NCBI GenBank assembly: GCA_014382345.1
Contig: JACNJX010000110.1
Span: forward strand, 1 to 56,708
Direction of reading: 5' to 3'
Source: Alphaproteobacteria bacterium
GTDB taxonomy: Bacteria > Pseudomonadota > Alphaproteobacteria > Rhodospirillales > Casp-alpha2
DNA: 56,708 nucleotides
Part shown: in pieces, positions 8,900 to 18,432 of the stretch
Layout of the letters: each line of letters starts with the position of its first letter
How positions within the stretch are numbered: position 1 is the stretch's first letter
Made by a program: the position numbers and the translations under genes
Notes under the pieces: generated by a model
What the model was told of the DNA's origin: nothing
Databases searched by the model: none
Seen by the model: the letters and a program-made list of their open reading frames with translations, nothing else

Positions 8900-10234
8900 C
8901 TACAGGCCGTAGGCCCGCGCGATCAGTTCTACGGGGTGGCGGGCATCACTCATTTCCGAAACGTCGCCGTCCAGTTTTTCCACGCCCTGCAGGATATGGT
9001 CCCTGGCCAGCGGGCATTCCGACACCACATGGGCCGGGGCCTGTTTTTTCACATCCCGCGCCACGGGTTTACCGATCTTGAGGGCGACGTCGAAGTTTTC
9101 CTTCATCACGCCCCACGAACCGCCGTGTCCGGAACACCGCTCGATCACCGAAACGTCCGTGTCCGGCAACAGGCGCAGCAGTTCCGCCGCCTTCTGGCCC
9201 ATGTTCTGAGCCCTGGCGTGGCACGCGATATGGACGGCGACGCCGCCTCCCAGGGCGGACATGCCGTCGGCCAGGCCTTCGTTTTTAGAGATGTCTATCA
9301 GGTATTCGCTGATATCCGACGTGGCCCTGCTGAGGCGTTTTACGGCTTCGTTTTCGGGCAAGATCAGCGGCCATTCGAATTTCAGCATCAACGCACAGGA
9401 CGACACCAGGGCGATGACGTCGTAGCCCTTATCCATCCATTCGGCCAAATCCTTCGCCGTGGCTTCGGCGCTTTCTGCTACGGCGGCGATGTCGCCCTGT
9501 TCCAGTTGCGGCATGCCGCAGCACCGGGGGTAGACGATTTCCGTTTCCACGCCGTTTTGCGCCAGCACCTTCAGCGTGGCGACGCCGATGGCGGTGTTGT
9601 TGTAGTTACCGAAGCACGTGGCATAGATCACCGCCTTGCGCCCGAACGCCGGCGCGGCCGTGTTGACTTCAGGATTTGTCCGGCCGGGATCGGTCAGCGG
9701 CTTGGCGCTGAATTCCGGAAGCTCCGCGTCTTTGTGGATGCCCGCCGCCGCCTGCATAAGCGGACGGGTCAGGCTGTTTGACGTATCGCACGCCCAATTC
9801 GCCAGCGACGACATCCCGCAGCCGAGTTTGCCGTTGCGGTCGGTCTGGGTGAGTTGTTTGGCGGCGAAGGGCACTTTGCCGTTTTTTGCCTCCCAGGCCC
9901 GGTAGCGCAGCATCAGGTGTGGGAAATCGAGGTCGAATTCATGGGGCGGCACATAGGGGCACTTGACCATGAAACACATGTCGCAAAGGGTGCAGGCATC
10001 GACCACCGGCTTGAAATCGGCGCTGTCCACCGTGTCCAGTTCGCCGGATTCGGATTCGTCCACCAGGTCGAACAGGCGCGGGAAGCTATCACACAGGTTG
10101 AAACACCGGCGGCAACCGTGGCAAATATCGAAAACGCGGCGGACTTCGGCGTCCAGTTTTTCGGCATCGTAATAATCGGGATCCTGCCACGGAATCGGAT
10201 GGCGGGTCGGGGCTTCGAGACTGCCTTCGCTCAT
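8900..10234 (-). CDS. Two-cluster Fe-S protein with CCG domains (HdrD/GlpC-like)
   Basis: A 444-residue protein of the heterodisulfide-reductase/GlpC type. Two 4Fe-4S ferredoxin motifs lie at the N-terminus: CHGCRRCFNLC at residues 38-48, and CTLCDMCFMVKCP near 92-104. Two cysteine-rich CCG-type regions follow: CFGNYNNTA...YPRCCGMPQ and HIACHARAQ...ERCSGHGGSWG. Such proteins pass electrons to or from a partner, but no flavin or catalytic subunit is next to this one. I start it at ATG 10234 (MSEGSLEAP) rather than 10270, because the upstream residues are unconserved. It lies between rubrerythrin and DUF3501. The electron donor and acceptor are unknown. Confidence 0.85.
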   Translation of the reverse strand: MSEGSLEAPTRHPIPWQDPDYYDAEKLDAEVRRVFDICHGCRRCFNLCDSFPRLFDLVDESESGELDTVDSADFKPVVDACTLCDMCFMVKCPYVPPHEFDLDFPHLMLRYRAWEAKNGKVPFAAKQLTQTDRNGKLGCGMSSLANWACDTSNSLTRPLMQAAAGIHKDAELPEFSAKPLTDPGRTNPEVNTAAPAFGRKAVIYATCFGNYNNTAIGVATLKVLAQNGVETEIVYPRCCGMPQLEQGDIAAVAESAEATAKDLAEWMDKGYDVIALVSSCALMLKFEWPLILPENEAVKRLSRATSDISEYLIDISKNEGLADGMSALGGGVAVHIACHARAQNMGQKAAELLRLLPDTDVSVIERCSGHGGSWGVMKENFDVALKIGKPVARDVKKQAPAHVVSECPLARDHILQGVEKLDGDVSEMSDARHPVELIARAYGL

Positions 10235-10276
10235 GTCTTTAATCCATACAAAATCTAAAACCAGAATCAAGAATAA

Positions 10277-10299
10277 GGGGGAGCCGTTACCGGCCCCCC
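10277..10299. terminator. GC hairpin after the rubrerythrin gene
   Basis: A stable stem (GGGGG-A-GCCG, loop TTAC, CGGC-CCCCC) lies between the rubrerythrin stop and the Fe-S protein start. Read on the minus strand it is followed by a modestly T-rich stretch (TTATTCTTG). It may partly terminate or process the rubrerythrin transcript, which would give unequal expression within the cluster. Confidence 0.45.
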
Positions 10300-10367
10300 C
10301 AAATGTCTTGCATGCCCCTTTAACCCGCCGTTGCCTTATGCGCTTTTAGCGACGGGCCGGGCGGCCG

Positions 10368-10787
10368 TTAGTCCAGGGTGTCGAGCGCTTTCTGGAAGCG
10401 TCCGGCGTGGGATTTTTCGGCTTTGGCCAGGGTTTCGAACCAGTCGGCGATCTCGTCGAAGCCTTCCTCACGGGCGGATTTCGCCATGCCCGGATACATG
10501 TCGGTGTATTCGTGGGTTTCGCCTTCGATGGAGGCCTTCAGGTTGTCGGACGTGCCGCCGATGGGCAGGCCGGTGGCCGGATCGCCGGTTTCTTCCAGGT
10601 ATTCCAGATGGCCGTGAGCGTGGCCGGTTTCGCCTTCGGCGGTAGACCGGAAAACAGCGGCAACATCGTTGTAACCTTCGACGTCGGCTTTCTGGGCGAA
10701 ATACAGGTAGCGGCGGTTGGCCTGGCTTTCGCCGGCGAACGCGTCTTTGAGATTTTGTTCGGTTTTTGAATCTTTAAGGTCAGGCAT
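10368..10787 (-). CDS. Rubrerythrin lacking the rubredoxin domain
   Basis: A 139-residue four-helix ferritin-like protein from ATG 10787 ([12 protein letters not shown]), preceded by a GGAGAG site. The diiron ligands are present: Glu in [11 protein letters not shown], an ExxH in [10 protein letters not shown], Glu in SIEGETHEY and a second ExxH in [10 protein letters not shown]. The protein stops there, so the C-terminal rubredoxin domain of classical rubrerythrins is missing and reduction must come from another protein. Rubrerythrins reduce hydrogen peroxide in the cytoplasm. The adjacent Fe-S protein is a plausible partner (inference). A 212-base leader with an Irr-like site separates it from irr. 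Confidence 0.9.
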   Translation of the reverse strand: MPDLKDSKTEQNLKDAFAGESQANRRYLYFAQKADVEGYNDVAAVFRSTAEGETGHAHGHLEYLEETGDPATGLPIGGTSDNLKASIEGETHEYTDMYPGMAKSAREEGFDEIADWFETLAKAEKSHAGRFQKALDTLD

Positions 10788-10961
10788 GAGTCTCTCCATT
10801 CTCTACGATTGATACTTTCCGGTGATGAATACCGGGCTTGTTTCCGTCTTGGGACGTTCGTCTTGCGCAATTGGCGAACGAACCGTCGCCCCAAAGGCGT
10901 TTCTCCCTGACGACAACCGTAATATGCAACGGCCACGCCCAAGAGTCAACTTATTTAACTC

Positions 10962-10978
10962 ATTCTAAACAATAGAAT
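10962..10978. promoter_or_regulatory. Candidate Irr/PerR-type operator upstream of rubrerythrin
   Basis: A perfect 6-bp inverted repeat, ATTCTA-AACAA-TAGAAT, lies in the AT-rich 212-base gap between irr and rubrerythrin. Its ATTCTAAA half-site recurs in the site upstream of irr. Fur-superfamily proteins of the Irr and PerR types bind similar AT-rich palindromes. It is about 175 bases from the rubrerythrin ATG, so it would have to act on a distant promoter. Confidence 0.45.
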
Positions 10979-10999
10979 ATCTTATTGATTTTATTGAAA

Positions 11000-11428
11000 T
11001 TAACTTTCAATACGGACGATGACATCGACCCGTTTCACCTTGGTTCCCGGCGGCGGCGAGGGCATGGCGGAAAGGACAACCTGATCGCCGGGAATGTCGT
11101 CCAGCTTGCCGGACGCTTCGTAGAAGAAATGGTGATGATCGCTGATATTGGTGTCGAAGTAGGAGCGCTGGGAATCGACGACGATCTCCCTGAGCAAACC
11201 GGTGGTGGTGAACTGGTGCAGGGTGTTGTAGACCGTCGCCAGGGATACCCGGATTTCGGCGGACTGGGCTTCTGCATGAAGAATTTCGGCTGTGACATGC
11301 CGGTTGCCGCCCTCGAACAGCAACTTGGCAAGCGCCAGACGCTGGCGTGTCGGGCGCAAGCCGACGCCGCGAAGCCGGTCCAGAGCCTGCGTAAAGGGCC
11401 TTTGAGTATCTGGTGTCATGGTGTCCAT
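11000..11428 (-). CDS. irr: Fur-family iron response regulator Irr
   Basis: A 142-residue Fur-superfamily repressor. An N-terminal winged helix (LRPTRQRLALAKLLFEGGNRHVTAEIL, VSLATVYNTLHQFTTTGLLRE) precedes a C-terminal dimerisation and metal domain. The motif DTNISDHHHFFYE, with three consecutive His, is the hallmark of alphaproteobacterial Irr, which senses haem status. There is no N-terminal Cys-Pro haem motif of the Bradyrhizobium kind. Start 11428 is used; ATG 11419 is an alternative. It lies between fabI and rubrerythrin and probably regulates itself through the site at 11468-11484. Confidence 0.88.
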   Translation of the reverse strand: MDTMTPDTQRPFTQALDRLRGVGLRPTRQRLALAKLLFEGGNRHVTAEILHAEAQSAEIRVSLATVYNTLHQFTTTGLLREIVVDSQRSYFDTNISDHHHFFYEASGKLDDIPGDQVVLSAMPSPPPGTKVKRVDVIVRIES

Positions 11429-11467
11429 CTGTTAAATATTGTCCTAAAAGAAAAATATCCAAGCAAT

Positions 11468-11484
11468 TTCAGGATCATTCTAAA
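11468..11484. promoter_or_regulatory. Candidate iron-control element upstream of irr
   Basis: TTCAGGATCATTCTAAA reads as an imperfect palindrome: the left half matches the reverse complement of ATTCTAAA at six of eight positions around a central C. This resembles the iron control elements bound by Irr. It lies 40 bases upstream of irr, where autoregulation would act. Confidence 0.45.
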
Positions 11485-11509
11485 GTAATAATCCGGACAA
11501 TCCCACATT

Positions 11510-11555
11510 TTTTTTAAGGAAAAAAGAAAAAGTTTTCGACGCCGAAAAAACGGCG
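11510..11555 (-). terminator. Intrinsic terminator after fabI
   Basis: On the minus strand a CGCCG-TTTTTT-CGGCG hairpin (11540-11555) abuts the fabI stop codon and is followed by a long T-rich stretch. This should end the fabA-fabB-fabI transcript and leave irr with its own promoter. Confidence 0.65.
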
Positions 11556-11556
11556 C

Positions 11557-12393
11557 TCAGGAGCCTTCGGAAGACGTATTGATGGAATTATTGGTCAACG
11601 CGGCGGGAATACCGACCACGTTATAGCCGCAGTCCACATGATGGATTTCTCCGGTGACACTGTTGGACAGGTCGGACAACAAATACAGCGCAGACCCGCC
11701 GACGTCGCCGAGCTGAACGCTGCGTCCCAGGGGCGCATGGTCCTCGGTCCAGCGGAAGATATGCCGGGCGCCGGCAATGGCGCTGCCGGCCAGGGTCCGC
11801 ATGGGGCCGGCGGAAATGGCGTTGACGCGGATGTTTTGCGCGCCCAGGTCGACGGCCAGATACTTGACGCTGGTTTCCAGCGCCGCCTTGGCCACGCCCA
11901 TGACGTTATAATTCGGCACCACCCGTTCGGCGCCGGAAAAGGTCAGCGTCACCAGGCTGCCGCCGTCCGTCATCAACGGCGCCGCACGCTGGGCCAGGGC
12001 GGTGAACGAATAGCACGAGATATCGAGCGTGCGCGAAAAATTATCACGCGAGGTGTTCAGGTACTGGCCCTTCAGTTCGTCCTTGTCGGAATAGGCGATG
12101 GCGTGGACCAGGAAGTCCAGCCGCCCCCATTCTTTTTCGATGGCCGCGAATACGGCGTCCATGCTGGCCTCGTCTTCCACGTCGCAGGGCAGCACCAGGC
12201 CTGAGCCGACCCCTTCAGCCAGGGGGCGGACCCGTTTGGCGAGCGTCTCACCCTGATAGGTAAAAGCCAGCTCCGCGCCATGCTGATGAAGCACATCGGC
12301 GATGCCCCAGGCGATGGAGCGATCATTGGCGACGCCCATGACCAGGCCCTTCTTGCCTTGCATCAGGGGGGGTGGACTGGAGGGAGCGGTCAT
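11557..12393 (-). CDS. fabI: Enoyl-ACP reductase FabI
   Basis: A 278-residue NADH-dependent enoyl-acyl carrier protein reductase of the short-chain dehydrogenase superfamily, catalysing the last reduction of each fatty-acid elongation round. The nucleotide-binding start [19 protein letters not shown], the active-site Tyr-Lys stretch [14 protein letters not shown] and the substrate loop [12 protein letters not shown] are all present. The start ATG at 12393 overlaps the fabB stop as ATGA, so the two are translationally coupled; the frame extending to 12462 is not used. Confidence 0.95.
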   Translation of the reverse strand: MTAPSSPPPLMQGKKGLVMGVANDRSIAWGIADVLHQHGAELAFTYQGETLAKRVRPLAEGVGSGLVLPCDVEDEASMDAVFAAIEKEWGRLDFLVHAIAYSDKDELKGQYLNTSRDNFSRTLDISCYSFTALAQRAAPLMTDGGSLVTLTFSGAERVVPNYNVMGVAKAALETSVKYLAVDLGAQNIRVNAISAGPMRTLAGSAIAGARHIFRWTEDHAPLGRSVQLGDVGGSALYLLSDLSNSVTGEIHHVDCGYNVVGIPAALTNNSINTSSEGS

Positions 12394-13610
12394 TCCTCGA
12401 CCCGTTTGAAGACCAGGGACGCATTGGTGCCGCCGAAGCCGAAGCTGTTGGACAGGACGCAATTCAGATCCGCGTCGTCGATCCGTTCCGTGACGATGTC
12501 GGCATCGCCCGCTTCGGGGTCGAGGTTTTCGACGTTGGCCGAAGCGGTGACAAAATCATTGTCGAGCATGAGCAGCGAATAAATCGCTTCATGCGCGCCG
12601 GTGGCGCCCTGCGAATGACCGGTCAGGGATTTGGTCGAGGAAATTTTCGGCCGGTGCGCCTCGAACACCTCTTGAATAGCCTTGATTTCAGCCATGTCGC
12701 CCGCCGGCGTCGAGGTGCCGTGGGCATTGATATAATCAACCTTGGTGTTGCCCAACGCTTGAGTCGCCATTCGCATACAGCGCATCGCTCCCTCACCGGA
12801 GGGCGCCACCATATCGACACCGTCGGACGTCGCACCGTAGCCGGCGACTTCACCGTAAATCCTGGCGCCGCGGGCCTTGGCGCGCTCATAGTCCTCCAGC
12901 ACCACGACGCCTGCGCCGCCGGCGATAACGAAGCCATCGCGATCGGCGTCAAAGGCACGCGAGGCGCGTTCCGGCGTATCGTTGTATTTCGATGAAAGCG
13001 CCCCCATGGCATCGAACAGCACCGTCAGCGTCCAATGCAGTTCCTCGCCGCCGCCGGCGAAAACGATGTCCTGCTTGCCCCACTGGATCAGCTCAGTTCC
13101 GTTACCGATGCAATGCGCGCTGGTCGAGCACGCCGACGAGATCGAATAGCTGAGTCCGCGCATATGAAACGCCGTCGAGATATTGGCCGATACCGTGGAA
13201 CACATGGTTTTCGGCACCGCATAGGGGCCGATGCGCTTGGCGCCTTTTTCCCGCGCGACGTCGGCGGCGGTGACCTGGGCCGATGTGGACGGCCCGCCGG
13301 AGCCCATGACCAGTCCCGTCCGCTCGTTGGTGACATCGGCCTCGCTCAAACCGGCGTCGGCGATGGCTTCCTGCATGGCGATGTAGCTGTAGGCCGCCCC
13401 GTCGCCCATGAAGCGCCTGAGCTTGCGGTCGATCATGTCGTCCATGTCGATTTTCGGCGCGCCGTGCACGTGGGAGCGGAAACCCCGCTCGGCGTAGTCT
13501 TCGCAAAACACGATGCCCGAACGCCCGGCGCGCAGGCTGTCGGCAACCTCGGCCAGGTTGTTGCCGATGGGAGAAACAATCCCCATACCCGTTACTACGA
13601 CACGTCTCAT
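12390..13610 (-). CDS. fabB: 3-oxoacyl-ACP synthase I FabB
   Basis: A 406-residue condensing enzyme needed, with FabA, for unsaturated fatty acids. The catalytic Cys is in [14 protein letters not shown], and the two catalytic His are in [11 protein letters not shown] and [14 protein letters not shown]. The start is the ATG at 13610 ([14 protein letters not shown]), because the longer frame overlaps fabA and adds basic unconserved residues. Order and strand (fabA, fabB, fabI) fit the standard alphaproteobacterial operon. Confidence 0.95.
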   Translation of the reverse strand: MRRVVVTGMGIVSPIGNNLAEVADSLRAGRSGIVFCEDYAERGFRSHVHGAPKIDMDDMIDRKLRRFMGDGAAYSYIAMQEAIADAGLSEADVTNERTGLVMGSGGPSTSAQVTAADVAREKGAKRIGPYAVPKTMCSTVSANISTAFHMRGLSYSISSACSTSAHCIGNGTELIQWGKQDIVFAGGGEELHWTLTVLFDAMGALSSKYNDTPERASRAFDADRDGFVIAGGAGVVVLEDYERAKARGARIYGEVAGYGATSDGVDMVAPSGEGAMRCMRMATQALGNTKVDYINAHGTSTPAGDMAEIKAIQEVFEAHRPKISSTKSLTGHSQGATGAHEAIYSLLMLDNDFVTASANVENLDPEAGDADIVTERIDDADLNCVLSNSFGFGGTNASLVFKRVEE

Positions 13611-13659
13611 CCTTGCTTCGCCCTTTCCGTCAGGTTTAATCCCCGGTTTGGTTCCGAGT

Positions 13660-14181
13660 TTAGTCCTCGGCCTCGTCACCGGTAAACAGGACCACTTTGA
13701 GCCCGTCAGCGCGATAGGCCTCGGCGCCGTCCACTTTCATAATACCATCGGCGATGCCCAGCGTCAGGCCCCGGTCCATCACCCGTTTGATATCAATATG
13801 ATAGGACACCAACTTGGCGTCCGGAGTTACCTGTTCGGTGAATTTCACTTTTTCGACGCCGAGCGCGCGCCCGGCCCCGAGCGAGCCCCGCCAGCCGAGG
13901 AAAAACCCGACCAGTTGCCATAAGGCATCGAGACCCAGACACCCCGGCATGACCGGGTCGCCCTGGAAATGACATTCGAAGAACCACAGGTCCGGCTTGA
14001 TGTCGAATTCGGCGACGATTTGGCCCTTGCCGTAAGCGCCGCCGTCCTCGTTGATTTCGGTGATGCGGTCGAACATCAGCATCGGCGGCAGCGGCAGCTG
14101 GGCGTTGCCCGGGCCGAACATTTCGCCGCGGCCGCAGGTCAGAAGGTCTTCGTAGGTAAAACTGTTTTTCTTTTCGGTCAA
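13660..14181 (-). CDS. fabA: 3-hydroxydecanoyl-ACP dehydratase/isomerase FabA (TTG start)
   Basis: A 173-residue FabA, almost exactly the length of the E. coli enzyme. It introduces the cis double bond at the ten-carbon stage. The motif [22 protein letters not shown] holds the catalytic His and Asp, and the N-terminus [23 protein letters not shown] is typical. No ATG gives that N-terminus. A TTG at 14181 ([13 protein letters not shown] follows) with an AAGGA site about ten bases upstream is the best start; the ATG at 14292 adds 37 unconserved residues. Confidence 0.92.
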   Translation of the reverse strand: MTEKKNSFTYEDLLTCGRGEMFGPGNAQLPLPPMLMFDRITEINEDGGAYGKGQIVAEFDIKPDLWFFECHFQGDPVMPGCLGLDALWQLVGFFLGWRGSLGAGRALGVEKVKFTEQVTPDAKLVSYHIDIKRVMDRGLTLGIADGIMKVDGAEAYRADGLKVVLFTGDEAED

Positions 14182-14327
14182 AGACTTACAAGTCCTTTTT
14201 CCTTTTGCACCTTGTCCGGCGTGGTGTCGTTGCCAAGCGAGAAACCGGCCAAGAAACCAACACGGCCAACGCCATCGTGTATACCCCACCAAAAACCGAA
14301 ACCCCAGAAAAGTCTAGGTTTTTTACG

Positions 14328-14356
14328 AAAAAAAGGCGACCCCCGAGGAGGCCGCC
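14328..14356 (-). terminator. Intrinsic terminator after pnp
   Basis: On the minus strand a nine-pair GC stem (GGCGGCCTC paired with GGGGTCGCC, including two G-T pairs) is followed directly by seven T. It lies about 40 bases after the pnp stop and closes the rimP-to-pnp gene run before fabA. Confidence 0.85.
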
Positions 14357-14397
14357 TTTGTATTCGTGCGCAAACATACGCGCCGGGAAGTCTCCGG

Positions 14398-16521
14398 TTA
14401 TTTGCCGGAAATATCTTCGCCGGTTTTCTGGTCGACGGATTTGAGCGACAGCTTGACCTTGCCGCGGTCGTCGATGCCGATCAGCTTGACCTTCACCTCA
14501 TCGCCGACGTTGACGACATCGGTGGTCTTCTCGACCCGTTCCGGCGCCAGTTCGGAGATGTGAACCAGTCCGTCCTTGGCACCCATGAAGTTGACGAAGG
14601 CGCCGAAGTCGACGGTCTTTACGACCTTGCCGTTGTAAATGACGCCGATTTCGGGTTCCGCGGTCAGGCCCTTGATCCATTCGACAGCAGCATCCGCCGC
14701 CTTCTGGTCGACGGCGGCAACCTTGACCGTGCCGTCATCGTCGACGTCGACCTTGGTGCCCGTGGTTTCGCAGATTTCCCGGATCATTTTGCCGCCCGGT
14801 CCGATAATGTCGCGAATCTTGTCCTTGTTGATCTTGATCACGGTGATCCGCGGCGCCCGGTCGCTGACTTCGGCGCGGGCCGTATTCAGACCCTTGGCCA
14901 TTTCGCCGAGGATATGAATGCGACCCTCACGCGCCTGTTCGAGGGCGACCTCCATGATCTCTTCGGTGACCGAGGTGATCTTGATGTCCATCTGCAGGGA
15001 CGTGATTCCCTCATCGGTACCGGCGACTTTAAAGTCCATGTCGCCCAGGTGATCTTCGTCGCCCAGGATATCCGACAGGACGGCATAATCGTCGCCTTCC
15101 TTGATCAGTCCCATGGCGATACCGGCAACCGGTTTCTCTAAGGGAACGCCCGCATCCATCATCGCCAGCGAACCGCCACACACGGACGCCATCGAGGACG
15201 AGCCGTTGGATTCGGTGATTTCAGACACCACGCGGATGGTATAGGGGAAGTCTTCCTTCGCCGGCAGCAGCGGATGAAGGGCCCGCCACGCCAACTTGCC
15301 GTGACCGACTTCACGCCGTCCGGTGAAACCGAAACGTCCGGCTTCGCCAACGGAATAGGGTGGGAAGTTGTAGTGCAGCAGGAAGTGTTCGCGGTAGTCC
15401 TCGGCCAGACCGTCGATGATCTGTTCGTCCTGACCGGTGCCGAGCGTCGCCGTCACCAAAGCCTGGGTTTCACCACGGGTGAACAGGACCGAGCCGTGGG
15501 TGCGGGGCAGGATGCCCGTTTCCACCGCGATTTGGCGCACCGTTTTGGTGTCGCGCCCATCGATGCGCTTGCCGGTTTTCAAAATATCCTGGCGGACGAT
15601 GTCCTTTTCCAGGCCCTTGATCAGATCGCCCAGAACCTCTTCCACCAGATCGGCATCGAGGCTGTCATCGGCGGCGATAGTATCTTTGAGTTTCGAACGC
15701 GCGTTGGAGAGCTTTTCAACGCGGGCGGATTTCTGGGTTTCCTTGTAGGCATCGCGGTAGTCCGCTTCGGCCAGGCTCTTGACCTTGTCCGCCAGCGCCG
15801 CCTTGCCTTCCGGCTCAGGCGGCACATCGCGGGGGTCTTTGGCGCAGGCTTCGGCCAGCTCAATGATCGCGTCAATCACCGGCTGCATCGCCTTGTGGCC
15901 GAACATCACCGCTTCCAGCATGGTCTTTTCCGAAAGCTGGGAGGCTTCGGATTCAACCATCATAACGCCTTCGCGGGTGCCGGCGACGACCAGGTCCAGG
16001 TCGGTGGACGGCATTTCGTCGACTTGCGGGTTGAGCACGAACTCACCGGCGATATAGCCGACACGCGCGCCGGCGATAGGGCCCCTAAACGGCAGGCCGG
16101 AAATGGTCAGCGCGGCCGACGTGCCGATCAGGGCGACGATATCCGGATCATTTTCCAGATCGTGCTGCATGACCGTGCAGATCACCTGGGTTTCATTGCT
16201 GAAGCCCTTGGCGAACAACGGCCGGATCGGCCGGTCGATCAGGCGCGACGTCAGGACTTCCTTTTCCGCCGGACGGGCTTCGCGCTTGAAAAAGCCGCCG
16301 GGGATTTTACCCGCGGCATACGTCTTTTCGTGGTAATGCACCGCCAGGGGGAAAAAATCGATCCCCGGGCGCGGTTTTTGCTCACCGACGACGGTGCACA
16401 GTACCTTGGTGTCACCATACGTCGCCATGACGGCGCCGTCGGCCTGACGGGCGATTTTCCCGGTCTCCAGGACCAGGGTGCGACCGCCCCATTCAATTTC
16501 TTTTCTGAATTCTTGAAACAT
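14398..16521 (-). CDS. pnp: Polynucleotide phosphorylase
   Basis: A 707-residue 3'-5' exoribonuclease, the normal length. Two RNase PH-like domains are separated by a helical domain. The second RNase PH domain contains [15 protein letters not shown] and the catalytic region [23 protein letters not shown] domain (about 555-615, [17 protein letters not shown]) and an S1 RNA-binding domain (about 620-690, [17 protein letters not shown]) follow. It degrades mRNA with phosphate, often in the degradosome. It lies after rpsO, as in most proteobacteria, with a 174-base gap that holds a large hairpin. Confidence 0.97.
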   Translation of the reverse strand: MFQEFRKEIEWGGRTLVLETGKIARQADGAVMATYGDTKVLCTVVGEQKPRPGIDFFPLAVHYHEKTYAAGKIPGGFFKREARPAEKEVLTSRLIDRPIRPLFAKGFSNETQVICTVMQHDLENDPDIVALIGTSAALTISGLPFRGPIAGARVGYIAGEFVLNPQVDEMPSTDLDLVVAGTREGVMMVESEASQLSEKTMLEAVMFGHKAMQPVIDAIIELAEACAKDPRDVPPEPEGKAALADKVKSLAEADYRDAYKETQKSARVEKLSNARSKLKDTIAADDSLDADLVEEVLGDLIKGLEKDIVRQDILKTGKRIDGRDTKTVRQIAVETGILPRTHGSVLFTRGETQALVTATLGTGQDEQIIDGLAEDYREHFLLHYNFPPYSVGEAGRFGFTGRREVGHGKLAWRALHPLLPAKEDFPYTIRVVSEITESNGSSSMASVCGGSLAMMDAGVPLEKPVAGIAMGLIKEGDDYAVLSDILGDEDHLGDMDFKVAGTDEGITSLQMDIKITSVTEEIMEVALEQAREGRIHILGEMAKGLNTARAEVSDRAPRITVIKINKDKIRDIIGPGGKMIREICETTGTKVDVDDDGTVKVAAVDQKAADAAVEWIKGLTAEPEIGVIYNGKVVKTVDFGAFVNFMGAKDGLVHISELAPERVEKTTDVVNVGDEVKVKLIGIDDRGKVKLSLKSVDQKTGEDISGK

Positions 16522-16632
16522 TTATCTCATTCCTTCCTACGGACAGACAGCTTACACATCCCAACGGACATCAAGTTCTCTTCATCCAACATACGTTCAA
16601 ACGACGCGCCCAATGCGCGCCCATAGTCCTTT

Positions 16633-16662
16633 CGGGCTCCACCCCCCTAAGGGCGGCTCCCG
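16633..16662. other. Large GC hairpin between rpsO and pnp
   Basis: On the minus strand CCGCCC and GGGTGG pair around a small loop, with an outer CGGG/CCCG pair beyond an AG/AG internal loop. No T-run follows, so it is more likely a processing or partial-termination site than a full terminator. In enterobacteria the same interval holds a terminator and an RNase III site; the analogy is inference. Confidence 0.5.
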
Positions 16663-16695
16663 GTTTCTTCAAAACAAGCCTGAAAAGGCACGCCG

Positions 16696-16965
16696 CTACC
16701 GGCGCAGGTTGAGGCGCTTGATCAGCTCCTCATAACGCTCGACTTTTTTCTTTTTCACGTAGTCAAGCAAGCGGCGGCGTTGGCCGACCATCATCAGCAG
16801 GCCACGGCGCGAGTGAAAATCCTTCTTGTGGGTTTTCAAGTGGTCGGTGAGGTTGGTAATGCGTTCCGACAGGATCGCGACCTGCACCTCCGGCGAACCG
16901 GTATCGTCTTTTTTAACAGCGTACTCTTTGATGAGTTCCTGTTTCCGCTCTGCGGTAATCGACAT
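16696..16965 (-). CDS. rpsO: 30S ribosomal protein S15
   Basis: An 89-residue S15, the standard length, starting at ATG 16965 ([15 protein letters not shown]) with a GGAG site seven bases upstream. The conserved body [52 protein letters not shown] is fully recognisable. It binds 16S rRNA early in small-subunit assembly. It lies 15 bases after truB in the nusA-infB-rbfA-truB-rpsO-pnp order. Confidence 0.98.
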   Translation of the reverse strand: MSITAERKQELIKEYAVKKDDTGSPEVQVAILSERITNLTDHLKTHKKDFHSRRGLLMMVGQRRRLLDYVKKKKVERYEELIKRLNLRR

Positions 16966-16980
16966 CGTATACTCCAAAAT

Positions 16981-17907
16981 CTATAAGTTCATAACGCGGA
17001 AGGGACGAATCTCCCCTCCCTTAATTTTCGCCAATGCCACCAGTCTGCCACCGGCCATAGCGCAAACGACGTCGCCCTGGCTGATATTATTTAGTGGAGA
17101 CCGATTGGCCACCGGAAGAACCGGAATAGCCTGACCTCGGCTTAGCCTTCGGGCCTCTGGTTCCGTCAGGGCCAATGCCGGGATGTCGTCCAGCACGGTC
17201 TCGACGGGGAACAGGTTCTCCGAGAGCGGCGCACTATGCCCCAGGGATTCTAGTTTATCCAGTGAAATCGCATCTTTTTCTTCAAAAGGCCCGACCGCCA
17301 CGCGGCGGAGGGCAAAAATATGCCCCACCGTGCCCAGCGCGAGCGCAATATCCCTGGCCAACGCCCGCATATAGGCCCCTTTTCCGGACCGGACTTCGAA
17401 TGTCGCGTGGTCATCGTCGGCCATTTCGACAAGGCGGAGTTCCTCAATGCGGATGATCCGGGATTTCATCTCGGGCGCCTTGTCGGCCCGCGCCAGCTCA
17501 TAGGCCCGCTTGCCGTCGATCTTGATCGCCGAGAACGGCGGCGGGGTTTGTTCGATATCGCCGATGAACCGGTCGAGGACGGCGTTTATCTCATCTTCCG
17601 TCGGGCGCACGTCGCTGGTTTCCGTGACCGTGCCTTCGGCGTCGTCGGTGTTGCGGGCCTCACCCCAACGTACAGTGAACCGGTACCCCTTGGTTCCATC
17701 CATGACATAGGAAACGGTTTTCGTCGCCTCGCCCAGCGCCAGCGGCAACAAACCGGTCGCCAGCGGGTCCAGGGTTCCGCCGTGGCCGACCTTGGCGGCG
17801 TTGGTGGCGCGGCGCACACGTCCAACCACGCCGTTGGAGCTGATACCGGAAGGTTTATCGATAATCAACCAGCCATGAATCGGTATTCCGCGCCGCTTAC
17901 GAGCCAT
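16981..17907 (-). CDS. truB: tRNA pseudouridine-55 synthase TruB
   Basis: A 308-residue enzyme making pseudouridine 55 in the tRNA T loop. The catalytic Asp is in GHGGTLDPLATGLLPLALGEATK; the N-terminal HGWLIIDKPSGISSN and the following KVGHGG are typical. A C-terminal PUA-like region closes it. The start ATG at 17907 (MARKRRGIPIHG) overlaps the rbfA end by 11 bases; the frame to 17967 would intrude further into rbfA. Confidence 0.96.
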   Translation of the reverse strand: MARKRRGIPIHGWLIIDKPSGISSNGVVGRVRRATNAAKVGHGGTLDPLATGLLPLALGEATKTVSYVMDGTKGYRFTVRWGEARNTDDAEGTVTETSDVRPTEDEINAVLDRFIGDIEQTPPPFSAIKIDGKRAYELARADKAPEMKSRIIRIEELRLVEMADDDHATFEVRSGKGAYMRALARDIALALGTVGHIFALRRVAVGPFEEKDAISLDKLESLGHSAPLSENLFPVETVLDDIPALALTEPEARRLSRGQAIPVLPVANRSPLNNISQGDVVCAMAGGRLVALAKIKGGEIRPFRVMNL

Positions 17908-18349
17908 TTCCGGTTTCTCCGGAATCGGGGCCGGAATCAGAAACGGCGTCATCGGGCTCCAGGTCACTGGCTATGTCACGGGCCACGGGCGGCGTTCTCA
18001 AAAGATCATCGATACGCCCGGCTTCCTCGAACGTGTGGTCGGCCTCGAAGATCAGGTTGGGCAGGCGTCTCAATTCAAGCTGTTTGCTCATCAAACGGCG
18101 CACATAAGGCGCCGCCCGGTTCAACGCCTGGATCACGTCCGGCACATCGTCGCCGCCGAGCGGCATGACGTAGGCCGTAGCGTTGCGCAGATCCGGGCTG
18201 ATGCGGACTTCGGTCACCGTTATCGCCGCGCCGCCGAGACCCGGATCGTGGATTTCCCCGCGTTCCAGTATCCACGCGAGGACATGGCGCAACTCTTCGC
18301 CCACCCGCAACTGGCGCTGGCTTGGGGCTTTTCCCTCCCCTTTGCTCAT
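17897..18349 (-). CDS. rbfA: Ribosome-binding factor A
   Basis: A 150-residue KH-type factor needed for 16S rRNA 5'-end maturation and cold adaptation. The core QLRVGEELRHVLAWILERGEIHDPGL, ITVTEVRISPDLRNATAYVMPLG and RLPNLIFEADHTFEEAGRIDDLL fits the family. It has an acidic, poorly conserved tail of about 25 residues (DLEPDDAVSDSGPDSGETGNGS). It lies between infB and truB and is co-directional with both. Confidence 0.95.
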   Translation of the reverse strand: MSKGEGKAPSQRQLRVGEELRHVLAWILERGEIHDPGLGGAAITVTEVRISPDLRNATAYVMPLGGDDVPDVIQALNRAAPYVRRLMSKQLELRRLPNLIFEADHTFEEAGRIDDLLRTPPVARDIASDLEPDDAVSDSGPDSGETGNGS

Positions 18350-18432
18350 TTGGACCTCTGATTGGTTAGCGGGCGCTTAAGCGGCCCTGTCTGCCAGAAT
18401 TTAAAAAACTCGGACTCTTAAAGTTCGGAACC

